DNA of 64,000 bases. It comes from Roseimaritima ulvae. GTDB lineage: Bacteria; Planctomycetota; Planctomycetia; Pirellulales; Pirellulaceae. Positions within the stretch are counted from its first letter, which is position 1; the number at the start of each line of letters is the position of its first letter. The stretch is taken from positions 4,197,404 through 4,261,403 of the forward strand of contig NZ_CP042914.1 in assembly GCF_008065135.1 (NCBI RefSeq), written 5' to 3'. This document shows, one piece after another, positions 37,292 to 45,746 of this stretch. Under the pieces are notes generated by a model. That model saw nothing but the letters and a program-made list of their open reading frames with translations, made no database searches and had not been told where the DNA came from. The position numbers and the translations under genes are program-made.

Positions 37292-40200
37292 GACGACTGC
37301 CCGAATTTGCCGTTCGCCGGCCCACCGTGGTGATCACCTTTGTGTTGATTCTCGTCGCCATGGGCTGCGTCAATTTCCTGACCATGCCAAGACGAGAAGA
37401 CCCGGAGTTCACCTTGAAGGTGGCCGTGGTGTCGACCGATTGGCCGGGTGCGTCCGCCGAACAGGTGGAGGAATTGCTCACCGACCCGTTGGAAGAAGCC
37501 ATCGACGGCATGGAAGAGGTGAAATTGATTCGTTCCAATTCCAGTAGCGAAGCTTCCGTGATTTTCGTGGAACTGGAAGACCGCGTACCGAGCGCCAAAG
37601 TCGATGACGCTTGGGATCGCGTGCGGGCTCGAGTTCGCAATGTAGCGATGCCCGTGGGGGCCAGCGAACCTTTTGTGAATGACGAATTTGCCGACACCAG
37701 TGTGATTTTGTTCGCCGTCCACCAGCGTCCCCTGGAAACCGGCCAGCCGATCGATCCGCTGTACGCTTATTCCCACCGTCAAATCGATGATTACAGCGAA
37801 CAGGTTCGCGATGCCCTGCGACTGCTGCCGGGCGTGGCGAAAGTCGAGAGGCACGGTGTGCGGGATGAAGCCATCTTTATCGAAACCGATGAAGGCACTT
37901 GGTCTCAACTGGGGCTGACGATCGAACAGGTGCGGACGCTCGCTCAGAACCAAAACATCGTCGCGCCGGGTGGTCGCATCGATGCGGATGATGGACGTTT
38001 TTTCGTCAAACCGGATGCCGAGGTGAACGCGGTTGGCGAGATCCGCGACTTGGTGGTGGATCTGGTGGATTCATCTGCTGGCGCCCGCGCCGTGCGGGTG
38101 CAAGACATGGGATTGAACGTCCGCCGAGACTATGTAAATCCGCCGCTGCGGTTGTGCCGCTATGGCGACCCGAACTTCGAAGCGCCCGCCAACATCGTAG
38201 CCGTGACGATGAAATCGGGCGCCAACATCATTGATATTTGCACCAACGCCAAACAACGCGTCGCCGACCTGCAAAGCAGCGGCACGCTACCGCCCGACGT
38301 GGATGTGTCGATCATTTCCGACCAATCCGACAGCGTAAATCAACGGATTCGCGAAGTGGTGGTCAACGTGATCGAGGCGATTTTGATCGTGGTTGCCGTG
38401 GTGTTTCTGGTGGTTGGCTTCCGTACCGCCGCGGTGATGGCGGCCAACATTCCCTTTGTGGTGTTGGTATCGCTGGGCATCGTGACCTTGTTTGACGTTC
38501 AACTGGAACAGATGTCGCTGGCGGCGATGATCATCTCCTTGGGCTTGCTGGTGGACAACGCCGTTCAGGTTTGTGATCAGGCCCGCACCAACCAGATCGC
38601 CGGCATGTCGCCGCGAGAAGCGGCCGTTTCGGGGGCCGCAATGTTGGGCGCATCGATGTTAAACGGCACGCTGACGACGATCGCGGCGTTCATCCCGATG
38701 GTGATCGCCATGGACGGCGCCAATCGCGAGTTCATCTACAGCCTGCCGATTACCCTGTCGGTAACGCTCTGCGTCAGTTGGGTCTTGGCCATGACGTTCT
38801 GCGTGATCCTGGCCGCCTGGTTCATACGTCCGCCCAAAGATCCCAACCGGCCCACGGCCCCCTTGCCCTGGTTGATGGCAAAGCTGCGGGCCTTTACCCA
38901 TCTGGACGCCGACTCCACGTCGGCAGCGAAACCGAAGCGATGGCGTGTGGCGCTCAGTCGCGTGCTTAATCCCCCCTCGGACGACGAAGAAGGTGGCAAC
39001 CCCAGAGGCTTTTTCTATTGGCTGTACGGCGTAACACTCGGGCTGGCTCTGCGTCATCGTTTCCTCACGATCGGCTTGGCCGTGGCGGCCTTAATGCTGA
39101 CAACTCAGTTATCCATTCCGAACGAATTCTTCCCGCTGACCGAACGGGATCAGTTCGCGGTCGAAATCTGGCTGCCGGAATCCGCGTCGATCGAGCAAAC
39201 CGATGCCATGGCTCGCCAGGTGGAAGACACGATTCGCAAGCTGAGTCCTTACACCGACGCCGAAGGCAACTCACAGCAGCGTCTGCTGAACATGCGGACG
39301 ATTGTCGGCGGTGGCGGCTCGCGTTGGTATTTGGCGTGGGAACCCGAAGCGATCAAACCCAACTATGCCGAAATTTTGGTCCATACAACCAACGGCAAGG
39401 TCGTTCACGACTTCGCGGAAAACATTCGCAAAGTCACGCGAGAAGGCGATGCCACGCTGGGGATCGAACCCGTTGTGGGAGCTCGCGTAGTTCCCACGGA
39501 ACTGATGCTCGGACCGCCCGCCGATCCGGTCGTGCTGCGCGTGACGGGGGAAGGCTTTGCGGACATCTCGCAACTTCGCACCGCGACAAATCGCGTCAAG
39601 GAGATGGTCGATGCGGAACCGGATACCTGGGACGTGAACGATTCCTGGGGCTATCCGATTCAGCAGTTAGAGATCGATATCGACACCCAGCGGGCCAGCT
39701 TGTCCGGCATCCGCAACTCCGAAATCGCGGACACCCTGGACGCCTACTTTTCCGGAAAGCTATTGACGCAGTATCGTGAAAACGAACGCTTAATCCCAAT
39801 CTATTTCCGCCTCAAACCGGACAGCCGCCGTTCGTTGGACGACCTCTTATCGGCGCATGTCGAAAGCGACGTTGGCAAGGTGCCATTGGAGTCGGTAGCG
39901 GATGGGATTCCTCGTTGGAAACCGGGCATGATCAGTCGCCGCGATGGAAACCGTACGATCGAGATCCGTTCCCAAATCAACTTTGGAGCCTCCGGAAACG
40001 ACATCACTAAACGCGTTTTTGATTCCGAGGAGATGGACCAATTACGCGCCGAGTTGCCGCCCGGGTTCCGCGTCGAAATCGGCGGGGCGCTCGAGGAATC
40101 GATGAAAGCACAAGGCAAGATGCTGAAGTCGTTTGGAATGTCCTTCATGGCGATTATCGTGTTGTTGATCATTCAGTTCAACAGCGTGTTCCGTACATCC

Positions 40201-40665
40201 ATCATCATCGCCACCTTGCCGCTGGCGATGGCCGGGGGCCTATTGGGGTTGTACCTGACCAACAACGCCTTTGGTTTCATGCCGCAACTGGGTGTATTGG
40301 CGTTGTTTGGAATCGTTCTGAATGCGGCCATTTTGTTTGTCGAGTTCGCCGATATCACGCTGCGTGCTAGAGGCCAAAGCAACGACGGACGCGGCATTCA
40401 AAATCGTGAAGAGTTTCAAGCGGTGATCATTTCGGCAGGCGAGCAACGCCTGATGCCGATCTTTTTGACCACGGCAACCACCGTCGGGGGCCTGTTCCCG
40501 CTGGCCGTGGCCGGTGGCCCGTTGTGGGTCGGGATGGCTTGGTTGATGATTTCGGGTCTGACCTTTGCCACGCTGCTGACATTGATCCTGATCCCGGTGC
40601 TGTATTCGTTTTCCTACCGATTTCTGCAGCGTTCCGCTCCGCAAGATGCTAACGCGGCGGCATAA
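37288..40665 (+). CDS. RND efflux permease (AcrB/HAE-type)
   Basis: This 1125-residue inner-membrane pump has the usual 12-helix, two-large-loop plan. The first helix is RRPTVVITFVLILVAMGCVN. The porter motif PRREDPEFTLKVAVVSTDWP is typical. The TM4 block reads LGLLVDNAVQVCDQAR: the first proton-relay aspartate is kept and the second position is Asn, as in many RND pumps outside the AcrB group. The C-terminal helices (LGVLALFGIVLNAAILFVEF, LTFATLLTLILIPVLYSFSY) complete the fold. An insertion of about 70 residues (PPKDPNRPTAPLPWLMAKLR and on) separates the halves. It uses the proton gradient to export drugs or metabolites with the adaptor encoded just upstream; the substrate is unknown. Confidence 0.94.
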   Translation: MRRLPEFAVRRPTVVITFVLILVAMGCVNFLTMPRREDPEFTLKVAVVSTDWPGASAEQVEELLTDPLEEAIDGMEEVKLIRSNSSSEASVIFVELEDRVPSAKVDDAWDRVRARVRNVAMPVGASEPFVNDEFADTSVILFAVHQRPLETGQPIDPLYAYSHRQIDDYSEQVRDALRLLPGVAKVERHGVRDEAIFIETDEGTWSQLGLTIEQVRTLAQNQNIVAPGGRIDADDGRFFVKPDAEVNAVGEIRDLVVDLVDSSAGARAVRVQDMGLNVRRDYVNPPLRLCRYGDPNFEAPANIVAVTMKSGANIIDICTNAKQRVADLQSSGTLPPDVDVSIISDQSDSVNQRIREVVVNVIEAILIVVAVVFLVVGFRTAAVMAANIPFVVLVSLGIVTLFDVQLEQMSLAAMIISLGLLVDNAVQVCDQARTNQIAGMSPREAAVSGAAMLGASMLNGTLTTIAAFIPMVIAMDGANREFIYSLPITLSVTLCVSWVLAMTFCVILAAWFIRPPKDPNRPTAPLPWLMAKLRAFTHLDADSTSAAKPKRWRVALSRVLNPPSDDEEGGNPRGFFYWLYGVTLGLALRHRFLTIGLAVAALMLTTQLSIPNEFFPLTERDQFAVEIWLPESASIEQTDAMARQVEDTIRKLSPYTDAEGNSQQRLLNMRTIVGGGGSRWYLAWEPEAIKPNYAEILVHTTNGKVVHDFAENIRKVTREGDATLGIEPVVGARVVPTELMLGPPADPVVLRVTGEGFADISQLRTATNRVKEMVDAEPDTWDVNDSWGYPIQQLEIDIDTQRASLSGIRNSEIADTLDAYFSGKLLTQYRENERLIPIYFRLKPDSRRSLDDLLSAHVESDVGKVPLESVADGIPRWKPGMISRRDGNRTIEIRSQINFGASGNDITKRVFDSEEMDQLRAELPPGFRVEIGGALEESMKAQGKMLKSFGMSFMAIIVLLIIQFNSVFRTSIIIATLPLAMAGGLLGLYLTNNAFGFMPQLGVLALFGIVLNAAILFVEFADITLRARGQSNDGRGIQNREEFQAVIISAGEQRLMPIFLTTATTVGGLFPLAVAGGPLWVGMAWLMISGLTFATLLTLILIPVLYSFSYRFLQRSAPQDANAAA

Positions 40666-40715
40666 CGGTTATCCTAGGGACAGTGGATTTCCGAACGCCC
40701 CCGCCTGAGCGAACG

Positions 40716-42131
40716 ATGATGTTGAAGAATCTGTGTGGCTTATTGGTTTGTACCTGCCTGCTCACAACGGCCGTGACTGCGGAGCGTCCGCCGAACGTGG
40801 TGTTGATCATGGCGGACGATGTCAGTTGGGAGTGTTTCGGCTGCTACGGCGCCGAGGATTACCAGACGCCTCAAATCGACGCCCTGGCCGCCAAGGGCGT
40901 GCAGTTCAACCATTGCTACTCCACGCCGATCTGTACGCCGTCACGCGTCAAGTTGATGACCGGCCAATACAGCTTTCGCAACTACACGCACTTTGGGTAC
41001 CTGAATCCTCGTGACAAGACCTTCGCACAGTTGATGCGCTCGGCCGGATACAAAACCGCGGTGGCCGGCAAGTGGCAGCTGAACGGTTTGTACCACGGCG
41101 CGGCGGGCAGCCAGGACGTGAACCGTCCGCAGCAAGCCGGTTTCGACGAACATTGTTTGTGGCAACTCACGAAAACGGTGGCGGACCCCGATGGCGGAGA
41201 ACGCTTTTGGAGTCCGGTGCTGGAACAAAACGGCAAGCTTCTGTCCAAGCAGGACAACCACCAACAATACGGTCCCGACATCATGTCGGACTTTTTGTGC
41301 GACTTCATCCGACGCCATCAGGACGAACCGTTTTTTGTTTATTACCCCACAGTGCTGGTGCACAACCCATTCGTGCCGACGCCCGATTCGATCGGTGACG
41401 CGTCGCGAGACCATAAAGCAAACCGAGCGCCCAAAGGTTCGGCTAAACGCAAAGCCAACTTCGTTGCCATGGTTCAGTATTTGGACAAAATTGTCGGCAA
41501 GATGGTCGCTCAGGTGGAACAGGTTGGCCAGCTGGAAAACACCATCTTTCTGTTTACGGCCGACAATGGGACCAACCGCAACATTACGTCCAACTGGAAC
41601 GCGATGTCGATTCGAGGCGGCAAAGCTACGACCACCGACATGGGCACCCATGTGCCGTTGGTGGCGTACTGGAAAGGGCACACGCCGGTGGGAGTCCAAT
41701 GCGACGACCTGATCGACTTTACCGACTTCTATCCGACTCTGGCGGCGGCCGCTGGCGTGCGTTTAGGCTCGGACGACCCGGCGGATGGCCGCAGTTTTCT
41801 TCCGCAGCTGCAAGGCTTAACGGGGCAACCGCGCCCCTGGGTGCTGTGTCACTACCAACCCTACTGGGGAAAATTTAGCGGTCGACAGTTTGTGCGTGAT
41901 CAGTCTTACAAGCTGTATCGCGACGGCGGCTTCTTTCAAGTGCCTGAGGATCTGCGGGAACAGCACGACCTGGCGGCCGGCCAGCGTGATGCCGACGCCG
42001 AAGCCGCCCATCAGCGGCTAAGTCAGACGCTGCAAAACGCTCCGCCTGCGCCGCCTGTCCTGGGTGGTCGCAATGCGACCGAGCGGCCGACGTATCCGGA
42101 CTGGCAGCTGCTGCGAGATCCCAACGATTAA
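40716..42131 (+). CDS. Sulfatase (formylglycine-dependent, arylsulfatase-like)
   Basis: This protein has 471 residues from the ATG at 40716, with a signal peptide (LCGLLVCTCLLTTAVTA). The metal-binding start RPPNVVLIMADDVSWECFGC and the modification site CTPSR (in STPICTPSRVKLMTGQYSFR) identify a type I sulfatase whose Cys becomes formylglycine. Other family features are VAGKWQLNG, FFVYYPTVLVHNPF and FLFTADNGTNRNIT. It should cleave sulfate esters, probably from algal polysaccharides, in the periplasm. It lies 50 bases after the RND gene, perhaps by read-through. The FGE-fold protein encoded at 43910-44953 lacks the catalytic cysteines and is unlikely to be its activator. Confidence 0.93.
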   Translation: MMLKNLCGLLVCTCLLTTAVTAERPPNVVLIMADDVSWECFGCYGAEDYQTPQIDALAAKGVQFNHCYSTPICTPSRVKLMTGQYSFRNYTHFGYLNPRDKTFAQLMRSAGYKTAVAGKWQLNGLYHGAAGSQDVNRPQQAGFDEHCLWQLTKTVADPDGGERFWSPVLEQNGKLLSKQDNHQQYGPDIMSDFLCDFIRRHQDEPFFVYYPTVLVHNPFVPTPDSIGDASRDHKANRAPKGSAKRKANFVAMVQYLDKIVGKMVAQVEQVGQLENTIFLFTADNGTNRNITSNWNAMSIRGGKATTTDMGTHVPLVAYWKGHTPVGVQCDDLIDFTDFYPTLAAAAGVRLGSDDPADGRSFLPQLQGLTGQPRPWVLCHYQPYWGKFSGRQFVRDQSYKLYRDGGFFQVPEDLREQHDLAAGQRDADAEAAHQRLSQTLQNAPPAPPVLGGRNATERPTYPDWQLLRDPND

Positions 42132-42196
42132 TAGCCGATCTCGCCAGAGATTGGATCGGGAAGGCCAAAACGTCCAAAGTCTGGCGACTTCGGCTA
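42132..42196. terminator. Two-way hairpin made of inverted GTAGCC-type repeats
   Basis: The left arm tagccgatctcgccagagat (continuing to 42155) and the right arm 42173-42196 (ending cgacttcggcta) are inverted copies with four mismatches in 24. The element starts right after the sulfatase stop, and its right end supplies the TAG stop of the GAP1-like gene, so both convergent transcripts would read into it. This fits a bidirectional terminator. No U-tracts are seen. Confidence 0.6.
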
Positions 42197-42973
42197 CGTC
42201 CGGCCACTCAGATCCAATGTCGACGCAGCACTGGTCGTTCCCACGGCCGTCGCATCCACGCGGACAATATCCTGCGCGTCAAGCGTCCGTTGTCTTGCCG
42301 CGTCGGCAGTGGTCAAACAATGCAACTGGAATGGTCTCACGGCGGTAGGTGCCAGTCCCGTGGTAAAGCTCAGGTTCCACCGCTGCTCGGGAGACAGCAT
42401 CGGCAGCAGGTGTGAGAGGGCGTCGATCGGATTCTGCAATCCCACCACGGCGATTCGCTGGGATTGATTGACCAGGTGGATGATCTGAGCGCATAAGGAC
42501 TCACAAATGGGTGCCGATGCGCCGTCTCCCAACCGCCACTGCGGAGCTTCCACAATCGGTTCGCTAGGCAGCGTCGCCGGTGGCAGTGCGTCATGGACGA
42601 GCTCCAGCGGTAGGCTTAACGCCCCCATTGCCAACGCGTGTTTGGCAACGTGAATGGGATTGCAGCCATAAGCCACAAAGGTTGGTTTATCCAAGACTAA
42701 GATAAGCGTGACGACCTGCGTACCACCGCGGCCGCTGTACTCCGGTCCGCCCAGCACGGTGCGGGTCACGGCCACGCGGTCCTGGTTGATGGGGTAGTAA
42801 TTCAGCGTCCACTGCTCGGAATCGTGACTGGGAAATTTCGTCGGCGCCCATCGACAAAGCTCCTGTCCCAGGGCCGCATCAATACCTGAACTACGGGCGA
42901 CCAACTGATACCCTTTCAAACGTCCGCGATCCGACGATGCGAAAACGGCCTGTTCGACTGTGAGCGTGTTCAT
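42194..42973 (-). CDS. GAP1-like GTPase-associated protein
   Basis: This 259-residue cytoplasmic protein is last in the chemosensory/GTPase operon, 22 bases after the GTPase gene. The N-terminal part (VFASSDRGRLKGYQLVARSS, NYYPINQDRVAVTRTVLGGP, EYSGRGGTQVVTLILVLDKP) and the middle motif (RWNLSFTTGLAPTAVRPFQL) resemble the GTPase-associated protein 1 (GAP1) N and M regions, which are known to be encoded beside TRAFAC-like double GTPases. It is short for that family. The TAG stop is inside a dispersed repeat, so the C-terminus may have been trimmed. I infer that it is an effector or regulator of the adjacent GTPase; family assignment is from remembered motifs. Confidence 0.6.
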   Translation of the reverse strand: MNTLTVEQAVFASSDRGRLKGYQLVARSSGIDAALGQELCRWAPTKFPSHDSEQWTLNYYPINQDRVAVTRTVLGGPEYSGRGGTQVVTLILVLDKPTFVAYGCNPIHVAKHALAMGALSLPLELVHDALPPATLPSEPIVEAPQWRLGDGASAPICESLCAQIIHLVNQSQRIAVVGLQNPIDALSHLLPMLSPEQRWNLSFTTGLAPTAVRPFQLHCLTTADAARQRTLDAQDIVRVDATAVGTTSAASTLDLSGRT

Positions 42974-42995
42974 GGTGCACCGTCCTTATCGTCTA

Positions 42996-43913
42996 CTATT
43001 TGCCGACCAGCCAACGCAAGGGTTCGATCACGCCCTGTGGTTGAATATGGAACGGGAATCGCATGCCGCGTCCGCTGGAATCGGAAAGCATTCCCGACCG
43101 CCCAGCCACACTGGCTGCAAAAAATGCGTGTCGAGAGAACGTGCGTTTACAGAACTCGAAAAGTCGCGGTGTATTGTGCGAGGCGAACAAAGCGGGATCG
43201 CCGATGGCTTCTGAACAGCCATCACATTTGGTGAATACGATCGCCACTGCGGGACTGGACGAGGCGCTGCGTCTGCCCCGACCGTTTCCCGACAATCCGT
43301 GCTGGGCAGCGATGTAGGAAGCCAACTTCAGGGCAAAGATGTCCTCGCCCGAGCCTTCGTCGCGAACCCGCATACTGTCGCAGAGGATCAGTAAGCCGCT
43401 GGATTTGCTGACCACATGACTGATGGCCGGATACATTCCCGCGTGATTCACCTCCATCGCAATTGCTTCGCCGGCAAAATCGGGCGAGATCAAATCGACG
43501 TAGCGGCGAGCCTTCTTTTCCGCCATGGAGATCTGGCAATGCATCCACTTCCAACTATCCGCCTCCGATGGCGTTTTTTCCGGAAAGGTGCGTTTTTCCA
43601 AGGCGCTGATCACCTGCTCTTGCAAGTCGATCGAAAACGCGCTGGTTGTGGTGCCTCGAAATTCTTCCGAACCGTTGCTAAGAATGTCTAGCAACAGGCC
43701 CAAGTAAACCGTTTTTCCGGCGTTGCTGGCTCCCAGTACCGAGACGAAATTTTTCTCGCCGGATCGGGTCGCGACGGTTTGGGATAGCACCGCCGGTGTT
43801 TGACATTCCGAGCAGAATTCCTGGCCTTCGGGCAACCGCTGCTCGCAACAAGCGCAGTTGATGGCCAACGCAGGACGACCGGAGGAAAGCAGCTGATGGG
43901 GAGTGGTAATCAT
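42996..43913 (-). CDS. Zinc-ribbon TRAFAC-like GTPase
   Basis: This protein has 305 residues, using the ATG at 43913 that overlaps the stop of the FGE-fold gene by four bases; the frame is open 84 codons further up but only inside that gene. A zinc ribbon (C20, C23, C34, C37) precedes a P-loop GTPase. The G1 motif is GASNAGKT (61-68), a G3-like DFAG is at 145-148, and G4 is TKCD (228-231) preceded by the hydrophobic strand AVAIVF. This layout matches the TRAFAC-clade double-GTPase domains found with GAP1 proteins in bacterial signalling or conflict loci. It has no membrane segment. It could be the output switch of the upstream chemosensory proteins. GTP binding is well supported; its role is inferred. 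Confidence 0.78.
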   Translation of the reverse strand: MITTPHQLLSSGRPALAINCACCEQRLPEGQEFCSECQTPAVLSQTVATRSGEKNFVSVLGASNAGKTVYLGLLLDILSNGSEEFRGTTTSAFSIDLQEQVISALEKRTFPEKTPSEADSWKWMHCQISMAEKKARRYVDLISPDFAGEAIAMEVNHAGMYPAISHVVSKSSGLLILCDSMRVRDEGSGEDIFALKLASYIAAQHGLSGNGRGRRSASSSPAVAIVFTKCDGCSEAIGDPALFASHNTPRLFEFCKRTFSRHAFFAASVAGRSGMLSDSSGRGMRFPFHIQPQGVIEPLRWLVGK

Positions 43914-44953
43914 AGCTCGGATACACGCTCGTTGGGATTGGCTTGGTCGTCCGCCTGCGGCAACTCGCAAGCCGAGATGCAGCAGCGGAAACCAACGTTT
44001 GCACCGCGGAACAACATCGGTTGACCGGTACGGAATTGACAGGTGGCTTGCGAATGAAAATAGGAATCGAATGCCCCGCCCCGCGTTTCCGCAATCGTGC
44101 CGTCCAGTTGCACTTCGATGCCTTCGTCGGCATGCAGTGCATACTGTGCGTCCACCCATTCCCAAACGTTGCCGACCAATTGTCGGACACCGTTGGGAGT
44201 GGCTCCGCTGCTGAATTGATCAACCGCCACCGTGCCGCCGCGGTTGCTCGTCCAAATATTGGCCTTACCAGGATCAAACGCGTTGCCCCAGGGATAACGG
44301 ACCTCGGCTCCGTTGGCCGCTTGCCCCTTGGGCCAAGTCCCCGCCCGCTGCCATTCTTCACTTCGAGGCAACCGTTTGCCAACCCAATTGGCATAGGCAT
44401 TGGCTTCGTACCAACTGATGCCGACGACCGGATGGTTCAATCGATCCGTCGCGGGTTTGCCGTTCAACCAACCGGCCGGTCCAGGATGCCCGCTGCGATC
44501 GGTGAACTGCAGAACGTTCGGCAACACTTCGACCGGCCAATGCATTGGATTGCTGTAGCCGCCAGCCTCGACAAAGCGGGCATAGTCGGCGTTGGTAACG
44601 CAATGACGATCGATGTAAAGCGACTCCACGCCTACGGGCTGGAGTTCGTTGGGGACCAATTCCAAACCGTAAGGCGTTGCCACGGCGGTATCGCTGTGCA
44701 GGAAGACGGTGCCTCCCGGGACCAGCGCCATCTCGTGCTCGAGCGCTTTCCAAGCACAGCCCAACGACACCTCGTCAAAGGGCAGATCGTCTTGTCCGGA
44801 CAGCACGCAGCAGTAGCGTCGATCCCGGATCAACCGTCGCGAATCCAAAGGGGCCGCGGAGACATCGGGAAAGCTGTTGGCATTCTCCAGAGCAACGGGC
44901 CTGCGGTACTTTCGCAAGCCCACGGCATCTGCGATTAGAGTTGTAATCGTCAA
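43910..44953 (-). CDS. FGE-sulfatase (SUMF1/EgtB/PvdO-fold) domain protein without catalytic cysteines
   Basis: This protein has 347 residues from a TTG at 44953, with GGAGAA (44959-44964) at good spacing. The longer frame from 45100 would overlap the upstream gene by 110 bases. Residues about 80-335 carry the FGE fold: MALVPGGTVFLHSD, YIDRHCVTNADYARFVEAGG, HPVVGISWYEANAYANWVGK, RLPRSEEWQRAG, VRYPWGNAFDP and GNVWEWVD. In true FGE the GGS-F segment is followed by two catalytic cysteines; here it reads GGAFDSYFHSQATCQFRTG, with Ser and Gln at those positions. The domain is therefore probably a ligand-binding or scaffold version, as in signalling loci. Its stop overlaps the GTPase start, so both are co-translated. 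Confidence 0.82.
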   Translation of the reverse strand: MTITTLIADAVGLRKYRRPVALENANSFPDVSAAPLDSRRLIRDRRYCCVLSGQDDLPFDEVSLGCAWKALEHEMALVPGGTVFLHSDTAVATPYGLELVPNELQPVGVESLYIDRHCVTNADYARFVEAGGYSNPMHWPVEVLPNVLQFTDRSGHPGPAGWLNGKPATDRLNHPVVGISWYEANAYANWVGKRLPRSEEWQRAGTWPKGQAANGAEVRYPWGNAFDPGKANIWTSNRGGTVAVDQFSSGATPNGVRQLVGNVWEWVDAQYALHADEGIEVQLDGTIAETRGGAFDSYFHSQATCQFRTGQPMLFRGANVGFRCCISACELPQADDQANPNERVSEL

Positions 44954-44990
44954 TGGGATTCTCCGCAGTCGGAATGTTGGCTCGTATGGA

Positions 44991-45650
44991 TCATGGCTGG
45001 TCCCGTGGCTCGCGTCGCGAATCGATTTGCCGGCGCAATTGTTGGAACTGCTGCACGGCTTCGTCGGCACGTCCACCCGTTTGTCCTGATAGCGGAACAC
45101 GATTCTGCTGGACCGGGTTTACCGGGGAAGGCTGGACGAAGGGCTGCCGATCGTTGGACGCTACATCCGAGGGCATGTGGCCACCGACAATGTCCTTCCG
45201 TGCGGATGGACGTCGACTCCGCTGGGCCTGTTGCGTTTGCAACAGCGTGCGGCGTTCGGCTTCCAAATGCAGCCAGCCTTTGGCCAACTGGTCAAACTTT
45301 TCGGCCAACCGCTGTGCTTCGCTGTCGCGTTGGGCTTTCCACTGACTCTTCTCGCTTTCAAACTGAGCGATACGCTGAGCCAATGAAGACTTGGCCGCAT
45401 CGGTGGACGCGGGCGAGGTATCCGGCGAAGCAGTCCCCAACTCGTTTGGCACGGCAATCGGCGGATGATTAATGTGTGGGTGCACGTTGGCGGGATTTCC
45501 GTAACGTTCCCACCAGCCCGCAAGAAACGTGTCCACACTGGTGAGGATCTGCTGCAACCGTTCGATCCCCTCCCGAACCGCCGTATCGGCTGTGGGCGCG
45601 TCAACAATTGGTGGGGTGGGGCGTGACATGATCGCGTTCGTTTCGTACAT
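44991..45650 (-). CDS. Coiled-coil protein of unknown function
   Basis: This 219-residue protein may start at 45650 or at the ATG seven codons on (45629, MSRPTPPIVDAPTADTAVRE). It has no signal or membrane segment. An N-terminal helical region (GIERLQQILTSVDTFLAGWW) and a central coiled coil (AQFESEKSQWKAQRDSEAQR to LLQTQQAQRSR) are visible, followed by a polar tail. It sits between the FHA protein (96 bases upstream) and the FGE-fold protein in the operon. I recognise no family. The conserved-looking tryptophan-rich helix and the coil suggest an adaptor that binds the FHA coiled-coil protein or the GTPase. Confidence 0.65.
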   Translation of the reverse strand: MYETNAIMSRPTPPIVDAPTADTAVREGIERLQQILTSVDTFLAGWWERYGNPANVHPHINHPPIAVPNELGTASPDTSPASTDAAKSSLAQRIAQFESEKSQWKAQRDSEAQRLAEKFDQLAKGWLHLEAERRTLLQTQQAQRSRRPSARKDIVGGHMPSDVASNDRQPFVQPSPVNPVQQNRVPLSGQTGGRADEAVQQFQQLRRQIDSRREPRDQP

Positions 45651-45746
45651 CGGAGGGCAATGTTTTCCCGGCCCTTCAAACCGCTCCGTTAACAGGGCAG
45701 CCTTCGGGGGGTATGAGACCGGTCAAACATAGCATGTTTTCAGCGG

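Noticed and set aside
43910-44953. Formylglycine-generating enzyme for the nearby sulfatase
   Set aside because: Both catalytic cysteine positions are replaced, and the gene is coupled to a GTPase on the opposite strand from the sulfatase.
44954-45100. Upstream extension of the FGE-fold protein
   Set aside because: It would overlap the preceding gene by 110 bases in another frame, while a TTG with GGAGAA ahead of it fits the operon spacing.
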